Source: Welwitschia mirabilis (taxonomy: Eukaryota; Gnetophyta; Gnetopsida; Welwitschiales). Taken from it: 21,343 bases of DNA. The DNA is taken from NCBI GenBank assembly GCA_051453625.1, contig JBOZIK010000001.1, forward strand, positions 40,155,049 through 40,176,391. The letters run 5' to 3'. Below, one piece after another: positions 1 to 9,093 of the stretch (position 1 is the first letter of the stretch; each line of letters starts with the position of its first letter). The translations under genes were made by a program, and so were the position numbers. A model generated the notes under the pieces. The model did not search any database and had not been told where the DNA came from. It worked only from the letters and a program-made list of their open reading frames with translations.

Positions 1-905
1 TTGAGAGAACTTCATTTGAGGGTCCAAAAATTATGTCATCTCCATAAATTTAAATGAAAATAAAGTTCTTTTATGGATTTTTGAGAAACATTGTTTTATC
101 TATAGTTTCACAAGTATAACCATTTGCATTGAGAAATGTAACTAGTTTTTCATACCAAGCCCTTGGAGCTTGTTTTAATCCATACAAGGCCTTTTTGAGT
201 TTATACACATAGTTTGGTTTGTGTGGATCCATGAAACCTTGTGATTGTTCCACATAAACTTCTTCATTAAGAATTCTATTTATAAAGAAACTTTTCACAT
301 CCATCTAATAAAATTTAATGTTCTTAAAGGCTACATATTATAGAAACATTTTAATACTATCTATCCTAGCTATTAGATAAAAAGTATCATTTACATCTAT
401 TCCTTTAATTTGAGTACCCTTCTNNNNNNNNNNACTAATCTTGCTTTATTCTTAACCACATCATTTTCTTTATTACACTTGTGTTTAAAAATCCATTTTT
501 TTCCAATAACATTTTACTCTTTTGGTATTTCAATAAGTTTTTACACATCATTTCTTTTGAATTTTTGAAGCTTATCTTACATAGCCAACATCTATTCTTT
601 GTGAGATTTTACCTCTTCAAACTTTTTAGGTTCAATTTGAGAGACATAAAAAATGTAGGCACAAAATTTTTTAAGAAAGTTCCTTATTCAAATCTTTGAG
701 ATAACATCTCTAATTATGGACTCTAAAGGATGATATTTTATCTCTTTAAACATTTTGGAAGTAACCTCTTAAGTTGGCTCTTATTCCTTTTTGGTTGGAC
801 TTTCTTTTATTGTGGAACTACTTGGAGTTAGGTTTTCTTCACCATTTGAAGGAAGAAGTCTTATGCTATAATCATCTATTTGAACATTTATAGATTATTA
901 CATAG
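1..905 (-). pseudogene. Ty1/copia A reverse transcriptase (partial, degraded) plus integrase-RT spacer
   Basis: This is the N-terminal half of a copia reverse transcriptase, the enzyme that copies element RNA into DNA. In the minus frames the order is: a lead-in reading NVIGKKWIFKHK then NKARLV (about 540-434), KGTQIKGID (about 423-395), motif A MDVKSFF starting at 304, EEVYVEQSQGF, KLKKALYGLKQAPRAWY (near 210-160), and the active-site loop YGDDIIFG at the left edge (YGDD 35-46). Both catalytic Asp residues of the YxDD box and the motif A Asp are present; the usual Val of YVDD is Gly. Stops interrupt the frame near 305 and 60, so the longest open stretch is 77 codons. Positions 541-905 are the poorly conserved integrase-RT spacer. 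The C-terminal RT and RNase H lie beyond the left edge. Family assignment is certain; the SIRE/Tork-like lineage is inferred from the IIFG context. Confidence 0.93.
424..433. other. 10-N assembly gap inside copia A RT
   Basis: Ten N bases separate the codons for NKARL and KGTQIKGID. The family usually has two residues between these motifs. As written the gap breaks the frame, so ten is probably a placeholder and the real missing sequence is likely about two bases. Confidence 0.9.
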
Positions 906-1860
906 TTAGAATTTATTTGTTAAATACTCGATATTCTCTACTTATAGTTGAGTATCCAAAAAAAATTACGTCATTAGCCTTTGACTCAAGTTTACTCAAG
1001 TATTTTCTATTTTTTAATGCAAACCACTTATTCTCAAAGACTTTAAAATATGGAACATTTGGTTTTATTCCTTTTAAAGATCATAGAAAGTCTTATTCAT
1101 TCCTGGTCTTAGGTAGACTCTATTTATAATCTAGCAAGCAGTGCTTACTGCTTCAGCCTAGAAAATTTAGAAATCTCTTTATCATTTAACATTTTTCTAG
1201 CCATTTCTTAAAGGACTTGGTTTTTTATCTTAGCAATTTTGTTATGTTGGGGAGTCTTTAGGGCTAAGAACTGAAGTTCTATACCCTTGTCTACATGATA
1301 CTTTTTAAAAAGATGGTTTTCAAATTATCCTTCATGATCACTTCTAATTTTCTTAATGATGTATCCTTTCTTCTTTTGGATTTTGTGGCAAATTTATATG
1401 TTTTAGCTTTGTTTCCTAGAAAAGCAACCCAAGTAAATCTAGAATAGTTATCAACCACAGTCAAAAAATATTGTTTACCTTCTAGACTTTTTGTTTGGAA
1501 TGGACTCACTAAGTCCATGTAAGTAAGTATAAGTGGCAGTGTTGTGGAGACTAGATTTTTACTTTTGTAGGAAGTCTGAACTTGTTTTTCTTTTTGACAT
1601 ACATTACAAAGCCCATGTTTTTTAATGTTAATCTTGGAAATTCTCTTTGCAATTTTTTTTTTAATAATTAGCTTAAGATGATTGTAATTTATGTGTCCTA
1701 AATATTGATGCCATAGTTCTTCTTGATTTACATGACAAAAATAACATGTAGATAAAGACTGATCAATACTATAAACATTACCTATTCTATTTATCTTAAT
1801 AAGAACATCATTCATTTTTCCATGTCTAACTTTACACCTTTTACTATCAAACATAAATTT
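906..1860 (-). pseudogene. Ty1/copia A GAG-pre-integrase zinc domain and integrase (copy 1)
   Basis: Copia integrase inserts element cDNA into the host genome. Open from ATG at 1854 to 1291 (187 codons). The N-terminal HHCC zinc domain is visible as LWHQYLGH (two His) then CNVCQKEK (two Cys). The catalytic core begins with LTYMDLVSP and YFLTVVDNYSRF, which supply the first Asp and the conserved VDxxSR box. The frame shifts near 1390. Beyond it, other minus frames show the rest: IELQFLALKTPQHN (near 1270-1230), MARKMLN (near 1200), and the C-terminal stretch KPNVPYFKVF...FFGYSTISREYRVFNK ending near 920. The usual Glu context after the PQHN box has changed (KIAKIKNQ). At least one frameshift and several stops make it a pseudogene. 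The 5' part is duplicated at 2318-2580 across the 100-N gap. Confidence 0.93.
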
Positions 1861-1869
1861 TTTTCCTTT

Positions 1870-2217
1870 ATCATATGTTTAACTAATACTAAGTAAATTA
1901 TGCTTAAGGACATTAACATATAAAACCTCATTTATCTTAGGCATGTTACCTCCACCAATGTTTCTAATTCCTTTGATCTTTGCTATTCCATTATTAACAA
2001 ATGTAACTTCTCCTCCATTGAAGTCATTTAAGTGTTCAAATTTTGACTTATCACTTATCATGTATTGAGAGTAATCACCAACCAAGTACTAACTAGTTCC
2101 ATTTGATACCTTAAAAGTTGTTTGGATTAAAAGACTTTTTAAATTGTTAGCTGTTATCCACTTAATCCTTTTAAAGTGTTGTGGTATACATCCCCTTAGA
2201 ATAAATTTAAAAGTAAA
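1870..2217 (-). pseudogene. Ty1/copia A protease, copy 1 (active site lost)
   Basis: This is the aspartic protease segment that would cut the copia polyprotein. Positions 2085-1879 read VGDYSQYMISDKSKFEHL, then GGEVTF, KIKGIRNIGGG and VLYVNVLKHNLLSIS, the classical C-terminal half of the domain. At the active site the family's LDSGC is replaced by LVGDY, so the catalytic Asp is gone; the diverged copy at 2861-3064 still has DSGC. A stop lies just upstream of this box. Positions 2100-2217 correspond to the gag-protease linker seen again at 2945-3064. Confidence 0.88.
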
Positions 2218-2317
2218 NNNNNNNNNNNNNNNNNNNNNNNNNNNNNNNNNNNNNNNNNNNNNNNNNNNNNNNNNNNNNNNNNNNNNNNNNNNNNNNNNNN
2301 NNNNNNNNNNNNNNNNN
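2218..2317. other. 100-N scaffold gap between two copies of the same copia segment
   Basis: Exactly 100 N bases, a common placeholder for a gap of unknown size. The sequence left of it (about 1466-2217) and right of it (2318-3064) are diverged copies of the same protease-to-integrase segment in the same orientation. Confidence 0.97.
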
Positions 2318-3064
2318 AAATATTGTTTACCTTCTAGACTTTTTGTTTGAGTTAGATCAACCAAGTCTATGAGAATAAGTTCAAGAGGCATTGTTATAGA
2401 GACTAAATTTTTACTTTTGTGGGAAGTCCTAAATTGTTTCCCTTTTTGAAACGCATTAAAAAGTACATATTTTTCAATGTTAATCTTGGAGATTCCTTTT
2501 ACAATTTCCTTTTTAATAATTATTTTAACATAATCATAGTTTGCATGTCCTAATCGTTGATGCCATAGTTCTTCTTAATTTACATTATAAAACTAACATG
2601 TAGATAGAGACTGATCAATGCTGTAAACATTATCTATTCTATTTTTCTTAAAAAGAATATCATTTATTTTTCCATGTCTAACTTCATATTATTTACTATA
2701 AAAATTGACCTTATGACCTTTATCATAGATGTTACTAATACTAAGCAAATTATGCTTAAGACTATTTATATATAAAACTTTATTAATCTTAGGTGTATTA
2801 CCTCCATCAATGCTTCCAATTCCTTTGATCTTTACTCTTCCATTATCACCAATTTAACTTCTCCTTTACCAAAGTAATTTAGATGTTAGACTCTTATCAC
2901 CTAACATGTATTGAGAGCAACCACTATCCAAATATTAGCTAGTTCCATTTGATACCTTAAAAGCTTTTTGGATTAAAATACTTTTTAAATTGTTAGCTCT
3001 TACCTACTTAGTCCATTTGGACTATTGTGGTATACATCCCCTTTGGAAAAATTTAAAAGAATAA
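2318..3064 (-). pseudogene. Ty1/copia protease, pre-integrase and integrase start, copy 2
   Basis: This is a second, diverged version of 1466-2217, read 3064 to 2318. It begins with the gag-protease linker, then YLDSGCSQYMLGDKS (near 2940-2890), where the protease active site DSGC is intact. The KIKGI and LSIS-type segments follow, then the zinc domain with LWHQRLGH and, in place of the paired cysteines, FNAF (near 2450), so the zinc site is lost. The start of the integrase core (ILIDLVDL, KSLEGKQY) runs into the gap. Stops are frequent. The two copies carry different lesions: copy 1 has lost the protease Asp, copy 2 the integrase zinc cysteines. They are therefore not the same sequence read twice; more likely two family members joined across the gap, or an old duplication. 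Confidence 0.87.
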
Positions 3065-4640
3065 GTACTAATAGAATTTGAAAAGAGAATTAACTTTCTG
3101 GCATTGCAAAATAATTTAGAATGACTTAATTTTTTACAAAAATGATATGCAATTTTTAACATAAAATTATTTTTCCATGTTACTTAATTCAACCGATTTT
3201 GAGGCTTTTGAGAGACAAATCTAATATCTTTCTTGGAATGAAGTAGTCTTCGTATCCCAAGCATCTATTTCAATTTATTTAAACTATTTGAAAATTTATT
3301 TATAAAATGAAACAAGATTTTTACCTCTTGAGTAAGTTCAGAGTTTTCAGTTTAAACCATCTTGTACTTTGTCTCCAACTCTTCCTTTTCATTGGTTATA
3401 ACCTTTACTATCTTATTTAGATCATTGATTCGCTTTTCCAATTTTTCACATTCTAAGTAAAGCTCTTAACATATATCTTCAAGCTCCTTTTGATATTCTT
3501 TAATAAGATCTAGATCATATGGTTATGATGAGTAAGGCATGTTCTTTATGAGAGGGACTATTGCCATGAAAGAATGTTTTCAGTCTCCATCTGATTCTTG
3601 AATTAATCTACTATCATTTTCTTCATCTACATCATTTCATGTGGTAATGAAGGATGATGTTTTTTATTTCCTCTAGTTTCTTCTATTATTTAGACATTCG
3701 TTTTCAAAATGTTCATATCCTTTACAAGCATAGCATTAGATCTTCTTTTCTTTTTCTTGATCTCTTATGAGTTTGAAATGACTCCTTTTTGATCCTCTGC
3801 TTGATTCACCTTCTTTCTTTCTTCTATGTAAGAACTTTTTGGAATCTTCTTGACAAAAGAGCAATCTCATCTTCATCAAGATCTTCATCTAATTTTTTAG
3901 ATTGATATTCTTCTTGCACACTTTTTAAAGGAAAACTTTTCCTTTTATCTTTAATAAATTTCAAATCACAAGTTTGAAGATTACTTTGAAGTTCCTTAAG
4001 TACCATTTGATTGATGTACTTGCTTTCTTTAATGGCTATGACCTTTGGCTCAAAGCATTTTAGGAGGAATCTTAGAACTTTTTAAATAACCTTTCTTTCA
4101 TCCATTCTCTTGCCTAGACTTACCATAGAATTTACAATATCTATTAGTCTAGAAAATAACTCTTGAAAAGTCTCGTCATATTCCATGCGAATATTTTTAA
4201 ACTTGGAAATAAGCATTTATAGCTTTGCTTATTTTATAGTAGATGTTTCTTTATGTGCTATTTCAAGAATATCCCAAGCTTCTTTGGTGTGTTCACAGTT
4301 CATGATGCTTTTAAATTCATCTACACATACTACACAAAAAATTACATTAAAAACACAGGCATCTATGGTAGCCTTGACTTTGTTGGTGAGGGTCCAATGA
4401 TTTTGAGATTTTTCTACAACTATGGTGGCTCCATTTATATTGGTTTTGGATAGTGTAGGCATGATGTGTTCATCGTAGATTACCTCCTTTATGTCAACAT
4501 CTAAAGATATAAGAAATATTCTTATACAGGCCTTTCAATAGGCATAGTTTATCCTATCAAACATGGGTGATCTTCCAACAGAAAAGCCATCTAAAGTATT
4601 GCTCACATTTAGGGTTTAGAAGTTTAGATCTGATAGGATC
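3065..4640 (-). pseudogene. Ty1/copia A gag with UBN2-type domain, two zinc knuckles and a coiled coil
   Basis: Gag forms the virus-like particle that packages element RNA. Read from about 4620 leftward: SPMFDRINYAYWKACI (N-terminal DUF4219-like start), then WTLTNKVKATIDACVFNVI and TKEAWDILEIAHKETS (4462-4229) and EYDETFQELFSRL with LRFLLKCFEPKV and LQTCDLKFIK, all typical of the UBN2 gag domain. DEDEIALLSRRFQK precedes a perfect CCHC knuckle, CYACKGYEHFENEC (3694-3735). Beyond it, 3290-3530 reads as a heptad-rich stretch (ELEDIC, CEKLEKRINDLN, EKEELETKY) likely to be a coiled coil. A second knuckle at 3106-3147 (YHFCKKLSHSKLFC) has lost its first Cys to Tyr. Few stops occur, so gag is the best-preserved part of the element. 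A coiled coil between knuckles recalls Sirevirus-like Gag, but that lineage call is an inference. Confidence 0.9.
3694..3735 (-). other. Intact CCHC zinc knuckle of copia A gag
   Basis: The minus-strand codons read C-YA-C-KGYE-H-FENE-C, an exact C-x2-C-x4-H-x4-C nucleic-acid-binding motif, immediately after an in-frame stop. Confidence 0.92.
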
Positions 4641-4658
4641 TACCAATAACTCTATTCT

Positions 4659-4670
4659 ACTTTGATACTG
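4659..4670 (-). promoter_or_regulatory. Copia A primer-binding site (initiator tRNA-Met), decayed
   Basis: The plus strand reads actttgatactg. The 3' end of plant initiator tRNA-Met is GCTCTGATACCA. Eight of twelve positions match and the other four differ by transitions only. Two bases (aa) separate it from the LTR TG at 4673, the usual copia spacing. It lies just upstream of gag in element orientation. Confidence 0.8.
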
Positions 4671-4672
4671 AA

Positions 4673-5934
4673 TGAAGGATCTAGAACCCTGGGGGGCTGA
4701 ATAGGATTTAAAAAATAAAGAACCTCAAATGCTATCTTCACAAATATTAAAAACTAAAAGATATTTGTGGATATGTAATACAAAAATTATTCTGAAAGAA
4801 AGATAACTAAAAGCACAAAATAGCAATAAAGGTAGACCTATGATTTATAGTGGTTCAGGAAACCTTCTACTCCACTCTTGATGATCAGCTTTTATCCAAG
4901 CCTAATTTAGATGTTTGTTAATCACTTTCTAGGTATTCTAGATTTACCTGTAATCTTTTACAATCAAACTTTTCAGAAGCTTAGTCTTAACCATTAGAAA
5001 AAATGCTATTTGATGATAATAGTATGATGCAATGCACAGGTTCCACCAGATTTGGAGTACAACAATGATATTATTACACTGCTTGAAATGATAATACAAT
5101 TCATGTACATATAGTGCAAACTGATTGACCAAGTATAATGATCATAAAAGATGTTTATTCATATTTGATCAAATATAAGATATGCCAAAAGTCATTCAAA
5201 AAATTCAGACAATGATTTTGATAGATGACAAATATATAAGAGAAACATTTTAGGGTTTTACTAGTGAAATAGATTCTCTAATAGATAAAAATGAAAGGCC
5301 AAATAATAAGAAAAATGCCATTTCTATTATAATTGGTTGACTCCTTGAAATGTCTGATTGACCTCATTAAGTTCCATTACTAAATTTGATTGTCCCCATC
5401 TTCTTTCAATTGACCCAAGCTTTCTATGTCTCCATTTCTGGTTAATCCCTTAGGATCTGACCAACTACATATTTGGTTGATTGTATTTTGGTCTAGTTGA
5501 TTCTATGTGTATGAAAGTATAAAACAACATTTTTAAACCAGATCTGATTAATTCCTTAAGTATCTAATTAATCCCTTAATTAAAAAAGATTAAAAAATTT
5601 CATTCTATGTTTGATTGACCCCTCAGGAATCTGGTTGATCCCTTGATGATTAGATATGATAAATTAATTGCACTGGTCTAGTTAATCCCTTAGGAATCCA
5701 GTCAACCCCTTAGTAATCTGTCTTTAATACTTCTTCGTATGGGTTCAGTCGATCCATTAGGAATATGGTCCACCTCTTTAAGGGTTTGAAACTTGTCAGG
5801 TTTAGATAAGATTTGTGATAAATGATTGTAGCTTTTGACCTATAAGGATTAATATTTTTGCAAAGAATATGACACATTTTGCTAAAAACAAAAAATAGTA
5901 GTTTGACATCAACTTGGCAAATTATAAGTCAACA
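4673..5934 (-). mobile_element. 5' LTR of copia element A
   Basis: Bounded on the plus strand by TGAAGGATCTAGAACC at 4673 and by AAGTCAACA ending at 5934, so in element sense it starts TGTTGACTT and ends CTTCA, with the expected TG/CA termini. Length is 1262 bp. The inner edge abuts the decayed tRNA-Met site. The outer edge is where homology to the second Athila copy (integrase end, 18045-18115) starts, which supports the boundary independently. The LTR carries a field of degenerate short repeats at 5330-5790. No coding frame in it looks real. The partner 3' LTR should lie off the left edge. Confidence 0.8.
5330..5790. repeat. Degenerate ~20-30-bp repeat field in the copia LTR
   Basis: The plus strand repeats variants of CTGGTTGATCCCTTAGGAAT at irregular spacing: for example gttgactccttgaaatg, ggttaatcccttaggat, tgattgacccctcaggaat, ggttgatcccttgatga, gttaatcccttaggaatcc, gtcaaccccttagtaatct and gtcgatccattaggaatat. 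About a dozen copies can be recognised by eye. They are confined to the LTR. Confidence 0.8.
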
Positions 5935-7145
5935 GTATTGAGTTTAAAGATCAGAGTTCTTACAGAGCCATTGGAGTGTACCCTTTCCACATGACAAGGA
6001 CCAAGCCATTTAGAGGTCAACTTGTCATGTAAAAGATGTACTCAAGTATTATACAAAATTATGAATTGACCTAGTTTAAATGATTTATGGAAAAGCTTTT
6101 TATCATGATGAAATTAGGCTTGGGCTTTCTAGACGAATTGTCTATGGATAGCACTCATTCTTTTTTCATCAAGATGTTAAAGTTGTACTAAATGATACTA
6201 AAAATTCTCCTCATGATTTAACATATTAAATTGATGGATAGTATGATAAGAGTTATATCAAACATTAATAGGTAGAATACATGTTTTTCCATATACACGT
6301 TTATAAGGTGAAAATCCAAGTAAATCATGCCAAGTAGTATGATAAGCCTATATCACATCATTAAGTTTGAGAGACCAAGATTTCTTATTTTTGAAAATAA
6401 GTTTCTAGTGTACCTTCTTAATATCTCTATTAGCATCCTTAGCTTGATCATTTATTTGAGGGTGATAGGCACTTTCAATTCTATGTTCAATTCCTAGAAA
6501 AGGAGAAGTTTAATAAGAACCTTATTAATGAAGTGGGTACCTTGATCATTAATTAAGATTCTAGAAAAATCAAACCTATGAAAGATATTAGATTTTATAA
6601 AGAAACACATGGATTTGACATCATTAGTTTAGGAAGGAAATGCTTCAACCCATTTCGTAACATAGTCTATAGTTACCAAGATGTAATTCTTGTTGTAAGA
6701 AGATGGTCTAAGAGGGCATATAAACTCTATACCTAAAAATTAAAAGGTTCACATTTAAGAATAGGTTGTAAGGACATATCATAAGATTTGGTTAGGCAAA
6801 ATTTTAACATGTATTACATCCTCATGCATAATTAAAAGAGTCTTTAGAAACGGTAGGCTAATAGAATCTAGCATAAAGGATTTTGATGTCTATCTTTTAG
6901 CCACTAAAGTGACCTCCATAGATACCATCATGGAAAAGGAAAAGAATGTGAAGTTGTTGCCATTTCGGCATATACTTACACATGATTTGATATTTACATC
7001 TTTAGCAGAGGTGTGGCTCATTCCATTCTTAATCCCCTATTTTATGAAGAAAATATTTTCTTTGATTAGAAGTACAATGTTGGAGGGTTTTAAAAGTGAT
7101 AAGATAGTTCATAACATCTACATACCAAGGAGCAAGATGTTAAGA
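5935..7145 (-). pseudogene. Athila A integrase (Ty3/gypsy), truncated at its 3' end by copia A
   Basis: Read 7145 to 5935. The N-terminal region shows WYVDVMNYLITFKT, QRKYFLHKIGD and HDGIYGGHFSG (the HH part of the zinc domain). The core shows GIEFICPL (near 6725), YILVTIDYVTKWVEAFPS (6700-6640), ILINDQGTHFIN (near 6540), AYHPQINDQAKDANRDIKK (near 6470-6420) and AYHTTWHDLLGFSPYKRVYGK (6360-6290). The C-terminal domain shows KLTSKWLGPCHVERVHSNGS (6030-5965). The three catalytic positions read Glu (6725-6727), Asp and Lys (6438-6440), so two of the three DDE residues are lost, besides several stops and a frameshift near 6500. Homology stops at 5935, where the copia LTR starts; the same gene in copy B continues about 26 codons further to VNGQSLK. 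Confidence 0.92.
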
Positions 7146-7651
7146 GGATATAGCATATAAATCATGGATATGAAATAATTGTTCATCAAGAAAAGAATTC
7201 TCAATAGGAAGATTAGAAGAGAAATGTAAAGGGTTCCATTATTGAGGAATTTTTGAAAGATGATTAACAACATAATTATGTTTACCTTCTTTATCTATGA
7301 TAATTAAGTTGAATTCTTGCATGAGAAGTATTCATCAAATAAGTCTAGAACTCGAATCCTTTTTTGTCATAGGATAGTAAATGGATGCATGATCAGTGTA
7401 GACATTGGTGTGAAAGTTAAGAAGGTAATGTCTTAGTTTGTTAAGGTAAAAGTAATAGCAAACATTTCTTTTTTGATGGTGATAGAGTTTAATTGAGCTC
7501 TTGAAAGGGTTTTACTAATATAAGTAATAACTTTGTATTCCTTTTAATGTTTTTATCCTAAAAATTTCTTTATAACAATATTACTAGCATCACACATTAA
7601 CTTAAAATATATGGTCCAATTGAGTCCTCCTATAATGGGTTTGGTAGTTAT
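7146..7651 (-). pseudogene. Athila A RNase H and RT C-terminus (copy left of gap)
   Basis: Read 7651 to 7146. KPIIGGLNWTIYFKLMCDASN (7640-7580) is the RT/RNase H connection with the RNase H CDAS box. KVITYISKTLS and IKKEMFAI (7530-7465), VYTDHASIYY with the second conserved Asp (near 7390), and RLI*ILLMQEFNLIIIDKEGKHNYVVNHLSKI (7350-7245) follow. RNase H would remove RNA from RNA:DNA hybrids during element replication. Stops and frame changes break it into short pieces. The first 110 bp (7540-7651) are repeated in diverged form at 7752-7862 across the N gap. Confidence 0.88.
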
Positions 7652-7751
7652 NNNNNNNNNNNNNNNNNNNNNNNNNNNNNNNNNNNNNNNNNNNNNNNNN
7701 NNNNNNNNNNNNNNNNNNNNNNNNNNNNNNNNNNNNNNNNNNNNNNNNNNN
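7652..7751. other. 100-N scaffold gap between two copies of RT C-terminal sequence
   Basis: Exactly 100 N bases. The left flank ends cctcctataatgggtttgg and the right flank contains cctcctataatgggttta at 7832-7849, so the same coding segment appears on both sides in diverged form. Confidence 0.97.
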
Positions 7752-8765
7752 TTCATGTTTTTATTCTAAAACTCCACCTACGACAATATTGCTAGCATCA
7801 TATATTAAGTCAACATCTATGGTCTAATAGGGTCCTCCTATAATGGGTTTAGAAGTTATTTTGTCCTTAAGATTTTCGAAGGCATTTTGACAATCTTCAC
7901 TCAAATCAAACTTGGCTTCCTTTTCAAGGAGAGAATGAAGAGGTTTGCAAATCTTGACATAGTCCTTAATGAATCTTATATAGAATTTGGCATGGCCAAG
8001 AAAGGATCTCACTTGTTTGACATTAGTTAAAGGAGAAAGGTTCTTGATGATGTCTATCTTGGAGGGGTCCATTCTAATACCATTACAAGAAATGTGGTGA
8101 CTAAGTACAATTCCATCCCTCACAAGGAAATAACTCTTCTCCTAACTAAGATGAATACCACTCTCTATACAATTATTAAGGAGTTTTCTAATCTTTATAA
8201 GATTTGTTTAAAAAAGTTACCAAAGAGAGAAAAATCATCCATAAATATCTCAATAGAATCTTCAATCATATCTGAAAAAATACGCATCATGGATTCTTAA
8301 AAGATTCTTAGAGCATCACATAGGCCAAAGAACATTCTTTTAAAGGTAAAAGAATTAAAAGAATATGTGAAGGTTTTCCTAAATTGATCTTCATTAGTAA
8401 TGCACACTTGGTTATAACCACTATATCCATCAAGGAAGCTATAGTAAGCATGGCCTTGGATCCTATCAAGAAATTTATCAAGAAAAACCAATAATAATCT
8501 TTCTTGATTACATCATTGAGTTTCCTAAAATTAATGCATGCTCATCAGTTTTCTACCCTTTTGGGTACTATGGTAATAGGGCTAACCCATTCACCATTTA
8601 AAACAGCATATATAATACTTGCATCTATAAGTTTAATGATTTCGTCCTTGACAACTTTCTTAATGGTAGGATTAAGTCTTTTTTGAGGTTGCCTAATGGG
8701 TTTAGCATTGTCCTCTAGGTGAATCTTATATTGAATAATATGAGGAGGAATAGCATTAAGATCTT
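7752..8765 (-). pseudogene. Athila A reverse transcriptase
   Basis: Read 8765 to 7752. The N-terminal part gives LEDNAKPIRQPQ, RLNPTIKKVVKDEIIKLIDASIIY and WVSPITIVPKR (8720-8550), then jumps to FRKLNDVIKKDYY, so roughly twenty residues of the usual fingers insertion are missing. Motif A region: FLDGYSGYNQV (near 8430). Then FKRMFFGLCDALRIF (8340-8297). The catalytic box FMDDFS is intact (8231-8245 for FMDDF). The thumb follows as GIVLSHHISCNGIRMDPSKI and VRSFLGHAKFYIRFIKDYVKI (8123-7824, 100 codons open). Length and motif order match Athila-type RT. Several stops separate the open pieces (64 and 99 codons). It could not yield a full enzyme. Confidence 0.93.
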
Positions 8766-9093
8766 TATGAGTTCAAACAAAAGATTCCATTTTTAAAGTA
8801 AGAAGTTAAATCAAGGCTTTTTCTTAAATAAGATGTTATTGAAAACTAGTGTTCAATAGCTTGTTAGTATTTTTATTTAAAAAAATGTATTTCAAACCAT
8901 TGGGTAAGTCTTTAAGCTTTAAAAATCATTTTAATCCTTTATGATTATGGAACTCCATCTTGATGTAAAAAATTTTCAATGGATCTTACATGTTGGATAT
9001 CATGATCAAGTATAGATTCAAAGTCTTCATGAAAATCATCATTGGAGAAGTGGCTTAAGAGATCTTAGTTGAGGTTGTAAGGATTGGAGGAGT
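8766..9093 (-). pseudogene. Athila A protease-RT linker
   Basis: This AT-rich stretch between the RT N-terminus and the protease contains a recognisable GLKYIFLNKNTNK (near 8910-8870) that matches the conserved linker of Athila polyproteins and aligns with 18420-18570 in copy B. Multiple stops; no enzymatic motif is expected here. Confidence 0.7.

Noticed and set aside
35-46. YGDD box as a sign of an RNA-virus polymerase
   Set aside because: The surrounding motifs are typical copia RT; YGDD is a single Val-to-Gly change from YVDD.
481-1129. Plus-strand open frames of about 70 codons at 481-699 and 917-1129
   Set aside because: They are antisense shadows of the copia spacer and integrase C-terminus, which are recognisable on the minus strand.
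4185-4453. Plus-strand frames over the gag N-terminal region
   Set aside because: The minus strand encodes a clear UBN2-type gag domain over the same bases.
5330-5790. CRISPR-like array
   Set aside because: Repeats are degenerate and unevenly spaced, without uniform spacers, and lie in a plant LTR.
6909-7160. 83-codon plus-strand frame
   Set aside because: It is antisense to the Athila integrase N-terminal domain (WYVDVMNYL, HDGIYGGHFSG).
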